In this document: piece after piece, positions 15,790 to 23,681 of the stretch
Layout: each line of letters opens with the position of its first letter
Position numbering within the stretch: the stretch's first letter is position 1
Source: JBQTJJ01 sp052387235
GTDB lineage: Bacteria > Actinomycetota > Acidimicrobiia > Acidimicrobiales > GCA-2861595
Length of the DNA stretch: 64,000 nt
Direction: 5' to 3'
Assembly (NCBI GenBank): GCA_052387235.1
Contig: JBQTJJ010000033.1
Span: 1 to 64,000 of the forward strand
Made by a program: the position numbers and the translations under genes
The notes under the pieces: model-generated
Seen by the model: only the letters and a program-made list of their open reading frames with translations
Told to the model about the DNA's origin: nothing
Database searches by the model: none

Positions 15790-16198
15790 GGCGCTCCTCG
15801 AACACGTCGAGCACCTGGCGGTCGCGCGGGTAGGAGAGCAGCTCCCGGGCCTGCCCCACCGCCAGCCAGCGGATCTCGTCCACCTCGGGCCCCGGCTCGA
15901 AGCCCCCTCCGAGCGGGCGCATGGCCCAGTACCGGGCCACCTTGGCCCGCTGCCGGCGGTCGGCGTATGCCACCTCGGTGAGGTACGGGCCCAGCTCGCA
16001 GCGCAGCCCGGTCTCCTCGGCCACCTCCCGCAGGGCGCAGTCCTCGTCGCTCTCACCGGGGTCGGCCTTCCCCTTGGGCAGCGTCCAGTCGTCGTACCGG
16101 GGCCGGTGGACCAGGAGCACCTCGCGGCCGCCGCCACTCGCCCGCCACACCCCGCCGCCGGCGGCGCGGACGAGCTCGCCCCGGCCCGGCCCCGTCAC
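15782..16198 (-). CDS. Nudix hydrolase (MutT1 N-domain-like)
   Basis: 138-residue Nudix hydrolase with a perfect Nudix box at residues 43-65 (G43, E49, R57-E58, E61-E62, G64), preceded by WTLPKGK, typical of the MutT/diadenosine polyphosphate hydrolase group. Start GTG 16198 overlaps the stop of the SixA-like gene (GTGA). In mycobacteria MutT1 is one polypeptide with an N-terminal Nudix and a C-terminal histidine-phosphatase domain, and it lies beside ppk. Here the same two domains are separate coupled genes next to ppk1, in the reverse order. Likely substrate is 8-oxo-dGTP or a dinucleoside polyphosphate; not resolvable from sequence. Confidence 0.9.
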   Translation of the reverse strand: MTGPGRGELVRAAGGGVWRASGGGREVLLVHRPRYDDWTLPKGKADPGESDEDCALREVAEETGLRCELGPYLTEVAYADRRQRAKVARYWAMRPLGGGFEPGPEVDEIRWLAVGQARELLSYPRDRQVLDVFEERLS

Positions 16199-16656
16199 TC
16201 CGGCGGCGTCAGGTAGCGGCCCACGATCCTCGACGTGGCGTCGCGCTCGAGCACCCACACCGACCCCTTCTGGCACCGGTCGTCGCCGAGGCGGGCGCCG
16301 TTCCCGTCGAGGTGGGCCAGCAGGTCGGCGATCACGTCGCCATGGGTGCACAGGACGGTGTGGCCGGGATGGCCGAGCAGCGAGTGCACGAGGGCGGCGG
16401 CCTGCTCGCCCGCGCCCTCGGCCAGCGCCTCCGACGCCCCCACGGCGAGGCCCAGGGCGGCGGCGGCCGGCGCCAGCGTGTCGACGCAGCGCACGGTGGG
16501 GCTCGAGACGAACCGCGTGACCGGGAACCCGGAGAGGACCCCGACCAGCCCGTCGGCCTGGCGCCGGCCCCGCTCGTTCAAGGGCCGGGCCGGATCCTCG
16601 CCGGCCCACGCGCTCCGGGGCAGGGCGACGGCATGGCGGACGACGAGGACGGGCAC
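16195..16656 (-). CDS. SixA-like histidine phosphatase
   Basis: 153-residue histidine phosphatase. The phosphoenzyme motif is at the N-terminus (VVRHAVA, Arg7-His8), with further conserved positions in NERGRRQAD, SSPTVRCVDTL and the second catalytic His in LCTHGDVI. Size and motif order match the short SixA family, which also forms the C-terminal half of mycobacterial MutT1. GTG start 16656 lies 82 bp downstream of ppk1, and its stop is coupled to the Nudix gene, so ppk1-sixA-nudix is probably one operon. A complex with the Nudix protein is likely but not shown. Confidence 0.88.
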   Translation of the reverse strand: MPVLVVRHAVALPRSAWAGEDPARPLNERGRRQADGLVGVLSGFPVTRFVSSPTVRCVDTLAPAAAALGLAVGASEALAEGAGEQAAALVHSLLGHPGHTVLCTHGDVIADLLAHLDGNGARLGDDRCQKGSVWVLERDATSRIVGRYLTPPE

Positions 16657-16738
16657 GAGGGTGCATTGTGCCCCTCCCGCCGGCCGTCTCCGAATCCGGC
16701 CGGGGCGCGGCCGCCCGGCGCAGTCCGGAGGTCCGCGA

Positions 16739-18892
16739 CTACAGCGAGCTCTCCGACGCGTCGGCGGCCAGGTCCTCGGCCTCCCGCCGCCGGCGCACCC
16801 GCTCCTCGGCCAGCTGCTGGAGCCGCACGTGCGACGACAGCCCCTCGGTGGTGGCCACCTTGGACCAGGACCCGTCGGACGCCAGCTGCCAGGCCAGGAC
16901 GTCGTCGGCCAGCTCCACGTCCAGGATCTCCCGCAGCCGGTCCTGCAGGTCCGGGGCCTCCACCGGCACCAGGACCTCGATGCGCTTGTCCAGGTTGCGG
17001 GCCATCATGTCGGCCGAGCCGATGAGGTACCGGACCGGGCCGTGGGCGGGGTCGCCGAAGGCGAAGATCCTCGAGTGCTCCAGGTAGCGCCCGACGATGG
17101 AGCGGACCCGGATGTTCTCCGACAGCTCGGGCACGCCGGGCCGCAGGCCGCACATGCTGCGCACGATCAGGTCGACCGACGTCCCGGCCGCCGAGGCCAG
17201 GTAGAGGGCGTCGATGACGGCCTTGTCGACCAGGCTGTTGACCTTCATCACGATGCGCCCGGGCCTGGGCCCCGAGCACTCCCGCTCGATCAGCTCCACG
17301 ATGCGGGCCCGCAGGTGGGTCGGCGCGAGGAGGACCTTGCGGTACCGCTGCTGGCGGCTGTAGCCGGTGAGGAAGTTGAACAGGTCGGTGAGGTCGGCGC
17401 CCAGGTCGGCGTCGGCCGACAGCAACCCGATGTCCTCGTAGATCCGGGCCGTCTTCGGGTTGTAGTTGCCCGTGCCCACGTGGCAGTAGCGACGGATGCC
17501 GTCCTCCTCCTGGCGAACGACGAGCGCCGTCTTGCTGTGGGTCTTGAAGCCGACCAGGCCGTACACGACGTGGACGCCCGCCTCCTCCAGGGCCCGGGCC
17601 CAGGCGATGTTGGCCTGCTCGTCGAAGCGGGCCTTCAGCTCCACCAGGGCCGAGACCTGCTTGCCCCGCTCGGCCGCCCGGATGAGCGACTTCACGATCG
17701 GGCTGTCGCCCGACGTGCGGTAGAGCGTCTGCTTGATGGCCAACACCTTCGGGTCGGAGGCGGCCTGGCGGATGAACGCCTCCACGGTGGTCTTGAACGA
17801 CTCGTAGGGGTGGTGGACGAGGATGTCCCGCTCCCGCAGCGCCGCGAACACGTCGGCCCGGTCGTTGTCGTCCGCCGCCAGCTCCGGGGGCGTCACCGGA
17901 TGCCAGGGCTCGTCCTTGAGATCGGCGCGGTCCAGCTCGTGCAGGGCCCACAGGCCACCGAGGTCGAGCGGCCCCTGCACCTCGAACACGTCGTTGGGCT
18001 CGACCTCCAGCTCCCGCTCGAGCAGCTGGCGGGCCTCGGACGACATGCCGGCATCGACCTCCACCCGCACGGCCTGCCCGAAGCGGCGCCGGCGCAGCTC
18101 CATCTCCACCGCCGCCAGCAGGTCGTCCGCCTCCTCGTCCTCCTCCAGGGTGAGGTCGGTGTTGCGGGTGACCCGGAACGGGTACTGGCACTCGATCTCC
18201 ATGCCCGGGAAGAGGGCGTCGAGGTGGGCCGCGATCACCTGCTCGAGGGGCACGAACCGCTCGCCATCCGGGAGGAACACGAAGCGGGGCAGGAGCGGTG
18301 GGACCTTCACACGCGCGAAGCGGCGCTCGCCCGTCACCGGGTCCCGGACGATCACGGCCAGGTTGAGCGAGAGGTTGGAGATGTAGGGGAAGGGGTGGCC
18401 GGGGTCGACCGCCAGCGGCGTGAGCACCGGGAACACGTCGTCGAACACCCGCTGCAGCTGCTTGCGGTCATCGTCGCCGAGGGTGGCGAGGTCGCACATA
18501 CGGATGCCGGCCGCGGCCAGGGCCGGCACCACGCGCTCCAGGAAGACGCCGGACTGGCGGTCGACGAGGGTGGCGATGCGCTGGCGGATGGCGTCGAGCT
18601 GCTGCGCCGGCGTGAGCCCGTCGGCCGTCGCCGACGACATCCCGGCCGCCACCTGGTCCTTGAGCCCGGCCACCCGCACCTGGAAGAACTCGTCGAGGTT
18701 GGTGGAGAAGATGGCCAGGAACTTGGCCCGCTCGAGCAGGGGGAGGGACTCGTCCTCGGACAGGGCCAGCACCCGTTCCTGGAAATCGAGGAGGGACAGC
18801 TCCCGGTTGATGTAGGGCGGCAGCTCGCCGGCGGCGGCCGGCGGCGGGGTCGGGGCAGGCTCCTCGATGAGCTCTTCCAGCTGCCGTGCCAT
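16739..18892 (-). CDS. ppk1: Polyphosphate kinase 1
   Basis: Synthesises inorganic polyphosphate from ATP. 717 residues. The N domain starts PYINRELSLLDFQERVLAL, an invariant Ppk1 opening, with FLAIFSTNLDEFFQVRV next. The catalytic region has KQTLYRTSGDSPIV, FKTHSK and the phosphoacceptor His in YCHVGTGNYNP, and the C-terminus has GSADMMARNLDKRIEV. I use ATG 18892; a TTG two codons upstream is less likely. TACCGT at 18898-18903 (minus) is a possible -10. A direct repeat resembling a PHO box lies 44-61 bp upstream. Followed by sixA and nudix. Confidence 0.97.
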   Translation of the reverse strand: MARQLEELIEEPAPTPPPAAAGELPPYINRELSLLDFQERVLALSEDESLPLLERAKFLAIFSTNLDEFFQVRVAGLKDQVAAGMSSATADGLTPAQQLDAIRQRIATLVDRQSGVFLERVVPALAAAGIRMCDLATLGDDDRKQLQRVFDDVFPVLTPLAVDPGHPFPYISNLSLNLAVIVRDPVTGERRFARVKVPPLLPRFVFLPDGERFVPLEQVIAAHLDALFPGMEIECQYPFRVTRNTDLTLEEDEEADDLLAAVEMELRRRRFGQAVRVEVDAGMSSEARQLLERELEVEPNDVFEVQGPLDLGGLWALHELDRADLKDEPWHPVTPPELAADDNDRADVFAALRERDILVHHPYESFKTTVEAFIRQAASDPKVLAIKQTLYRTSGDSPIVKSLIRAAERGKQVSALVELKARFDEQANIAWARALEEAGVHVVYGLVGFKTHSKTALVVRQEEDGIRRYCHVGTGNYNPKTARIYEDIGLLSADADLGADLTDLFNFLTGYSRQQRYRKVLLAPTHLRARIVELIERECSGPRPGRIVMKVNSLVDKAVIDALYLASAAGTSVDLIVRSMCGLRPGVPELSENIRVRSIVGRYLEHSRIFAFGDPAHGPVRYLIGSADMMARNLDKRIEVLVPVEAPDLQDRLREILDVELADDVLAWQLASDGSWSKVATTEGLSSHVRLQQLAEERVRRRREAEDLAADASESSL

Positions 18893-18935
18893 CCCCAACG
18901 GTACTGCCGGGCCGCCTGCGCCGAGATGGCGCGGC

Positions 18936-18953
18936 GGTGAACGATCGGCGAAC
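18936..18953 (-). promoter_or_regulatory. PHO-box-like direct repeat upstream of ppk1
   Basis: GGTGAAC at 18936-18942 and GGCGAAC at 18947-18953 are spaced exactly 11 bp apart; on the minus strand they read GTTCGCC and GTTCACC, facing ppk1. Same core and period as the boxes before phoU2/senX3 and pstS. The first copy has one mismatch. Binding is an inference. Confidence 0.55.
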
Positions 18954-18961
18954 TCTCCGGG

Positions 18962-19669
18962 TCAGCCGAGACGCAGCACCGGCCAGCCGGCCGAGGTCGC
19001 GGCCTGGCGCAGCCGGCGGTCGGGGTTGACCGCCACCGGCCGCCCGCAGGCCGCCAGCAGGGGCAGGTCGGACCCGCTGTCGGCGTAGGCGGTGGCGCTG
19101 GCCAGGTCGACCGGGCCCAGCTCCGCTTCGAGCCGCTCGAGCTTGCCCGGGCCGTGGCAGAAGGGGCCGTCGAGGCGGCCGGTGAGCCGCCCGTCCACCA
19201 CCTCGGCCCGGGTGCCCACGGCACGGTCGGCGCCCAGGGCGTGGCCCACGGCCTCGACCAGCTCCTGGGGACTGGCCGACAGCACCACGCAGGTGTCGCC
19301 GGCCGCCTTGTGGCGGGCCATGAGCCAGCGGGCGGCGGGGTAGGCCGAGGAGGCGATCTCGGGGGCCACCTCCCGGGCCACCGACGCCAGCTGTTCCTGG
19401 TCGCGGTCGGCGGCTGCGGCCAGCAGGCTCTCCCGCAGGCGGGCGATGCGGGAGTCGGCCATGCCGCGGCGGGCGAAGCCGGCGGCCCGCACCGCGTGGC
19501 GGGCGACGGTGGTGCGCTGGATCACCTTGCGGTCGGCGAGGGCCCGGCCGAGCTCCATCAGGCTGGAGCCGGGCACGAGGGTGCGGTCGAGGTCGAAGAT
19601 GGCGACGGCGCGGACCGGCTGCGTGCGGGTCCGCGGAGGGCGGCGTGCGGCGAGAGTTGCGCGTGTCAT
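18962..19669 (-). CDS. HAD-IB family phosphatase (SerB/CicA-like)
   Basis: 235-residue HAD hydrolase. Motif I FDLDRTLVPGSS with both catalytic Asp residues, motif II VVLSASP, and motif IV AYADSGSDLPLL followed by PVAVNPDRRLRQAA, a pattern typical of the HAD-IB subfamily that includes phosphoserine phosphatase-like and lysophosphatidate-phosphatase-like enzymes. ATG 19669 chosen; the frame upstream is Arg/Pro-rich and unlikely to be coding. It lies upstream of ppk1 with its stop only 8 bp from the PHO-like repeat. Substrate unknown: it could be serine phosphate or a lipid phosphate. Confidence 0.85.
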   Translation of the reverse strand: MTRATLAARRPPRTRTQPVRAVAIFDLDRTLVPGSSLMELGRALADRKVIQRTTVARHAVRAAGFARRGMADSRIARLRESLLAAAADRDQEQLASVAREVAPEIASSAYPAARWLMARHKAAGDTCVVLSASPQELVEAVGHALGADRAVGTRAEVVDGRLTGRLDGPFCHGPGKLERLEAELGPVDLASATAYADSGSDLPLLAACGRPVAVNPDRRLRQAATSAGWPVLRLG

Positions 19670-19785
19670 GGCTCGATGGTGGAGGCGCCACGTTGCGAGC
19701 GGATGTCGGCCGCCGCCCATCCGCGTGAACGGCGATGGGCGGCTCCGTGAAGGGGCGGCGGCGGGCTCCGCCCGGGACGCTGTGT

Positions 19786-20211
19786 TCAGGTGCCGGGAGG
19801 CGGCGGGACGAACCCCAGCTGCTGCAGCATGCCCAGCTGGTCCACGACCCCCCAGTGCTCGCGGATCTGGCCTCCGGACATGCGGGCGATGTGGATCTCC
19901 TCCCACGTGGCCGACCTGCCGGACGCCGGCATGCCGAGGAAGTCGCCTGTCATCGTGGCCGTGACGCGCACGTGGCCGATGTGCATGTCGCCGTCCTGGA
20001 ACTGACCGACCACGTCGTAGCGGACGTCGGGGAAGGCCGACCGCAACGCGGTGGTGAACAGGTGCACGCCCTCGCGCGTGGCCGGCACCCCCGGCGGGAG
20101 GGAGATGTGCTCGGCGTAGTCGTCGGCGAAGAGCTCGTCGATCAGCTCCGTCCGGCCCTCGTTGAAGATCTCGAGTGGGACGCGGCGAAAGTTGGCAGCG
20201 TCATCAGCCAT
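19786..20211 (-). CDS. SnoaL-like ester cyclase family protein
   Basis: 141-residue alpha+beta barrel protein of the SnoaL/NTF2-like group. Signature features are ADDYAEHISLPPGVP, an acidic-His pair in the pocket, FTTALRSAFPDVRYDV and GKxxEEIHIAR-like WEEIHIARMSGGQIREHW. ATG 20211 is preceded by a strong ribosome-binding site (GAGGAGGAAGG), which decides the start over the much longer open frame. Family members cyclise polyketides or bind small hydrophobic ligands, and many are uncharacterised. No polyketide genes are nearby, so the substrate is unknown. Confidence 0.8.
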   Translation of the reverse strand: MADDAANFRRVPLEIFNEGRTELIDELFADDYAEHISLPPGVPATREGVHLFTTALRSAFPDVRYDVVGQFQDGDMHIGHVRVTATMTGDFLGMPASGRSATWEEIHIARMSGGQIREHWGVVDQLGMLQQLGFVPPPPGT

Positions 20212-20352
20212 GGGCCTTCCTCCTCGTTTCCCGGGTGCGGTGCCCTCCCCGGATGCGACCGACGCTACGCCCCGGCGCAGGCTCGTGCGCCGGGTGACTC
20301 GATCCCGTCGTCGTTGGTCACGAGGACCCGGATCGGCGAGTCCCCCTCCGGT

Positions 20353-20403
20353 CCTCGGCCTCCCTCCTGCCAGGTCGTGGATCGGCGGGAGGGAGGCACG
20401 AGG
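20353..20403. other. Long perfect-type hairpin in a 311-bp gene-free stretch (20212-20522)
   Basis: The only gene-free stretch over 300 bp. It holds a strong inverted repeat: CCTCG then GCCTCCCTCCTGCC (20353-20371) pairs with GGCGGGAGGGAGGC then A and CGAGG (20384-20403) around a 12-base loop, with one G-T pair and one unpaired A. There is no T-run. It sits downstream of the DUF2237 gene and upstream of the SnoaL-like gene, both on the minus strand, so a terminator or leader structure is possible. The rest of the stretch shows no convincing ORF or tRNA. Confidence 0.55.
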
Positions 20404-20522
20404 ACGACGGTACGCCCCCTCCCTTACGACCCGATTGCCGCGCCGGCACGTCGACGTGACATCGAGGTGAATCCCCGGATCGCCCGGCGGGCGCACTCGA
20501 TGACCTGCCGCACCGGGTAGCC

Positions 20523-20915
20523 CTACCCGTCGGGGGGAGGAGGTGCCGCCGGGACGTCGACCGCATGCTCCCGGAGGATGGCGAGGGGCACGATGTCGAG
20601 GACGCGCTCGTTGGTGGACGCGAGGACCACGAAGGCGGCGGCGCCGTCGGCGTGGGCGCGCAGCCAGTTCACCGCCGTCACGCACCACCTGTCGCCGGGC
20701 ACCAGGCCCGGGAAGTGGAACTCCGGCCTCGGGGTGGAGAGGTCGTTCCCGATGCTGCGCTGGTGCTCCAGGAACTCAGACGTCACCACCGCACAGATCG
20801 TGTGGCTTCCCCGGTCGTCCGGCCCGGTCCGGCAGGACCCGTCCCGGTAGAAGCCTGTGAGCGGGTCGGTGCTGCACTCCTCCAGCTCGCCCCCGAGGAC
20901 GTTGCGATCACCCAT
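20523..20915 (-). CDS. DUF2237 family protein
   Basis: 130 residues. Matches the DUF2237 family by its nearly invariant opening NVLGGELEECSTDPLTGFYRDG, with TGPDDRGSHTICAVVT, GNDLSTPRPEF and GDRWCVTA following. Four Cys residues at conserved places suggest metal or redox function, but no activity is known. ATG 20915 begins exactly at this family start; GATACT or ATACTT lies 6-7 bases upstream (leaderless type). The longer frame upstream is not coding. C-terminal tail Pro-rich. Confidence 0.85.
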   Translation of the reverse strand: MGDRNVLGGELEECSTDPLTGFYRDGSCRTGPDDRGSHTICAVVTSEFLEHQRSIGNDLSTPRPEFHFPGLVPGDRWCVTAVNWLRAHADGAAAFVVLASTNERVLDIVPLAILREHAVDVPAAPPPPDG

Positions 20916-20945
20916 GCCGGCAAGTATCGCGAGCAGCGGGGCCGC

Positions 20946-20951
20946 TAGGGT
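20946..20951 (+). promoter_or_regulatory. Leaderless-type -10 element
   Basis: TAGGGT followed by six bases and the GTG start at 20958. Confidence 0.45.
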
Positions 20952-20957
20952 CCGGCT

Positions 20958-21314
20958 GTGCGGATGTGGCGTCGAGCGGCACTCCTGTCCCTCCTGGTGT
21001 GGGTCCTCGCCGTCGGGTCCTGGGCCAACCGCTCGTGGACCGAGAGCGTCCCGCTCGTGACGCCGCCCGACGTCGAGGCCGAGTCCCGATCGTTCGTGTG
21101 CGGCGCGCCACTGGGATCCCGAACCGTCCACCCGAGGCCGCCCATCGAGCGCCCCTACCCGCTCTCCCGTGAGCCCTGCCGCCTCCACGACGAGCGTCGA
21201 GCCCTTGCCGTGGTCGACCTGCTGATCGGCGTGGCCGGGGTGGTGGCCCTCGTCTACTTCGGTGCGCGCCACGCCGCCCGGAAGGAGCCGGACCCGGCCC
21301 TCCCGGTCGCCTGA
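20958..21314 (+). CDS. Small two-segment membrane protein, unknown function
   Basis: 118 residues. A hydrophobic N-terminal segment (about residues 7-22), a polar middle of about 60 residues containing two Cys (CGAPLG and PCRLHDERR), and a second membrane segment near 83-103 followed by a charged tail. The two Cys could form a disulfide outside the membrane. GTG start supported by TAGGGT six bases upstream and by the divergent DUF2237 gene 42 bp away. I recognise no family. Confidence 0.6.
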   Translation: MRMWRRAALLSLLVWVLAVGSWANRSWTESVPLVTPPDVEAESRSFVCGAPLGSRTVHPRPPIERPYPLSREPCRLHDERRALAVVDLLIGVAGVVALVYFGARHAARKEPDPALPVA

Positions 21315-21400
21315 ACCTCTCCGGTCCCGCCGTGCCAGGCACGCGTCGCGAACAGCCGGCGCCCTGTCAAGGCCAGGGTCGGTTCCTCCGATAGGGCCTG

Positions 21401-22513
21401 ATGGAGCATGTTCGCGTCGGCCGGATCGTCGTGATCGCCCTTCTCGCCGCCGCCGCGGTGGGGGCAACCCTGGCCGGCGCCCTGGATCGCATCGACGAGG
21501 ACGGCCAGGGGCTGGACCTGGCCAGGGGTTCGGTGGTCCTGCGCCGCCTGGCGCCCTCCGGGGACGGCGTCGTGGGGGTCGGGTACGTGGACGACCGCGC
21601 CGTCACCACTGGTGTCTGGCGGCGGGACGCCGACCGGTGGGTGGCGCTCGGCTCGCCCGCGCCCATGGCGGAGCTGCATGACGCCCTCGCAGCCGGCGAC
21701 CGCATCCTCGCCGTCGGGACGGACGGGGGCACCCCGGCCGTGTGGTCCCGTTCCCACCGGGGGGCCTGGCGGACCGAGGTCGCCCTCGATCCGGCCGCGG
21801 CCGGCCTGGACTTCGGCTCCCTCGTGGCCGTCGCCGAGCACGCGGGGACCATCGTCGCCGCCGGCACCCTCACCGGCGACGGCCGCCAGCAGCTCGTAGC
21901 GGCGGTGTCGGTGGACGGCGCCCCGTGGCGGACCGTGCCCATCGCCGACGGCTGGATCGTGGTCGGCGCCGTGCGCCACGTCGGAGGCGAGTTCATGGTG
22001 GTCGGCGGCTCGAACGGCGCGCAGGGCGTCCGGCCCGCCGTCTGGCGCTCCGCCGACGGGCTGAGCTGGACCCCCGACACCACGGTCGCGCCGGACGCCC
22101 GCCGCCCAGGTGCCGACCACGGCTGGATCCAGGACGTCGTCGCCACCGCCGACGGCGGTGCCCTGGCCGTCGGCATGTGGTCCCACCGCCCGACCACCTG
22201 GACCAGCACCGGGGACGGATGGCGCCCGGGCGGCGACCTCCCGACCACCGCTGCCGGGTTCAGCGTGCGCCGGGTGATCAGCCCGGGGCCGGACCGGTTC
22301 CTCGCGGTGGGCACGGTGATCGAGGTCGGCGGTGACCAGCGGGGGGTGACCTGGACCTCGGCCGACGGGCGGATCTGGTCGGCGACCCTCGTCGACGAGG
22401 CTGACTACGACGGGATCGCCGATGCCCTCGTCGTGGGCGGCCGGACCGTCCTGCTGGCCAACACCCTCGCCGGCCGGCGGGCCGAGCCGGTGCTCCTGGA
22501 CCCGCTGGCCTGA
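21401..22513 (+). CDS. Secreted or membrane-anchored beta-propeller-like protein, unknown
   Basis: 370 residues. N-terminal hydrophobic segment (about residues 8-27) acts as a signal or anchor. The rest is a run of short beta-rich repeats with SADGLSW, SADGRIW and repeated AVG-turn elements (ILAVGTDGGTPAVW, ALAVGMW, FLAVGT), which suggests a propeller of about six or seven blades. No catalytic motif seen. It converges on the Kelch-like lipoprotein gene, whose blades share the SxDGxxW motif, so the two may be paralogues or act on the same surface structure. ATG 21401 used. Confidence 0.65.
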   Translation: MEHVRVGRIVVIALLAAAAVGATLAGALDRIDEDGQGLDLARGSVVLRRLAPSGDGVVGVGYVDDRAVTTGVWRRDADRWVALGSPAPMAELHDALAAGDRILAVGTDGGTPAVWSRSHRGAWRTEVALDPAAAGLDFGSLVAVAEHAGTIVAAGTLTGDGRQQLVAAVSVDGAPWRTVPIADGWIVVGAVRHVGGEFMVVGGSNGAQGVRPAVWRSADGLSWTPDTTVAPDARRPGADHGWIQDVVATADGGALAVGMWSHRPTTWTSTGDGWRPGGDLPTTAAGFSVRRVISPGPDRFLAVGTVIEVGGDQRGVTWTSADGRIWSATLVDEADYDGIADALVVGGRTVLLANTLAGRRAEPVLLDPLA

Positions 22514-22516
22514 ACC

Positions 22517-23569
22517 TCAGGGGTCCCGTCCCGTCCCGGCCGTCATCTGCCACAGGTCGCCGCCCCAGTTGTCGTCGGCGCCGGTGTGCTTGCCGCTGAA
22601 GATCCAGATCCTGTCCCCGAAGACGACGGCGACGGGGCTCCTCGGGGCCCAGGGGGCGTGGTCGGTCTGGCGAGTCCAGCTTGCACCGTCGCTCGAGTGC
22701 CAGATGTCGTTGCGCGCGTTGGTGGACGTCCCGGTCCAGCCGCCGAACACCCACAGCTTCCCGTCGAAGGCCACCCGGGCGTACCCGGAGCGCGGCTTCC
22801 ATCCGGCCTCGGCCACGAGTCGGGTCCAGTCCCGGCCGTCGTCGGACCGCCACACGTCGGCCCTCCCCTCTCCCCCCACGACGTAGAGGGCGCCGCCCAG
22901 CACCACGGCGCCGGCGCCGTGCCGTGGCGACCAGGGGGCGGCCCCGGTCACCTGCTCCCACTCCAGGCCGTCCTCCGACACCCACACGTCGTTCAGGAAC
23001 CGGTCGGGGGAGCGGTCCTCTCCGGCGTGGTCCGCGCCGCCGAGCAGCCACAGCCGGTCGCGGTGGACGACCAGCGCGTGGCCACCCCGCCCCGACCACG
23101 CGGCCCTGCCCACCTCCGACCACGAGCTGCCGTCCGCCGACGACCAGATGTCGTCGAGGAAGGCACCGGTGCGGTAGTCCATGCCGCCGTACATCCAGAG
23201 CCGGCCCCGGAAGTAGGCGACGGCCGAGTAGATCCGCTCGCCCCAGTCCGCCTTGTCGTGCTGCGTCCACGTGAGGCCGTCGGGAGAGGAGTAGGCGTGC
23301 TGCTGGGCCACCATCCACAGCTCGCCGCCGAACGCGACGTGCGGCGTCAGCGTCAGCGGGAACCGCCCGGGTTCCCACAGGGGCCGGTTCTGCGACCCGG
23401 GCGCGGGCGGGAACCCCCCGTTGCCGGGCGGGAGGACCTGCTGCCAGCAGCCCCCGGCCGCGCAGGCCGGCTGCGGGCCGGACGTGGCGGCCGGCGGCAC
23501 GCCGGCGTCCCGGCTGCAGGCGACGGGCAGCATGAGGAGCGCCACGAGACCGAGCCGCCGGGCAACCAT
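22517..23569 (-). CDS. Kelch-like repeat lipoprotein
   Basis: 350 residues. Signal peptide with lipobox LPVAC, then a Pro/Ala linker and at least five repeats of about 48-55 residues. Each carries a Kelch-like double-Gly strand (MYGG, LLGG, VVGG, VFGG) and a conserved SxDGxxW signature (SPDGLTW, SADGSSW, SEDGLEW, SDDGRDW, SSDGASW). This predicts a surface-anchored beta-propeller for protein or glycan binding. ATG 23569 is preceded by GGAGG and begins at the signal peptide; the longer upstream frame is unsupported. Converges on the propeller-like gene at 21401 with only 3 bp between stops. Confidence 0.8.
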   Translation of the reverse strand: MVARRLGLVALLMLPVACSRDAGVPPAATSGPQPACAAGGCWQQVLPPGNGGFPPAPGSQNRPLWEPGRFPLTLTPHVAFGGELWMVAQQHAYSSPDGLTWTQHDKADWGERIYSAVAYFRGRLWMYGGMDYRTGAFLDDIWSSADGSSWSEVGRAAWSGRGGHALVVHRDRLWLLGGADHAGEDRSPDRFLNDVWVSEDGLEWEQVTGAAPWSPRHGAGAVVLGGALYVVGGEGRADVWRSDDGRDWTRLVAEAGWKPRSGYARVAFDGKLWVFGGWTGTSTNARNDIWHSSDGASWTRQTDHAPWAPRSPVAVVFGDRIWIFSGKHTGADDNWGGDLWQMTAGTGRDP

Positions 23570-23681
23570 GCCTCCACAGTGCCGCCCGGGCGGGGCGAAG
23601 ACCACCGCGAGGGCCGCCGCGGAGCATTGGCTCCCGGTCGGGCCGCCACCCCCGCCGTTCCGTGCGAGCCTGAGGTCCGAG

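Noticed and set aside
19725..19752. GTGAAC and GTGAAG 22 bp apart upstream of the HAD gene
   Set aside because: The middle unit has no match and the core is incomplete; too weak to call a PHO box.
20162..20470. Plus-strand open frame of 102 residues over the gene-free stretch
   Set aside because: It is Arg/Pro-rich, overlaps the SnoaL-like gene antisense and has no ribosome-binding site or recognisable domain.
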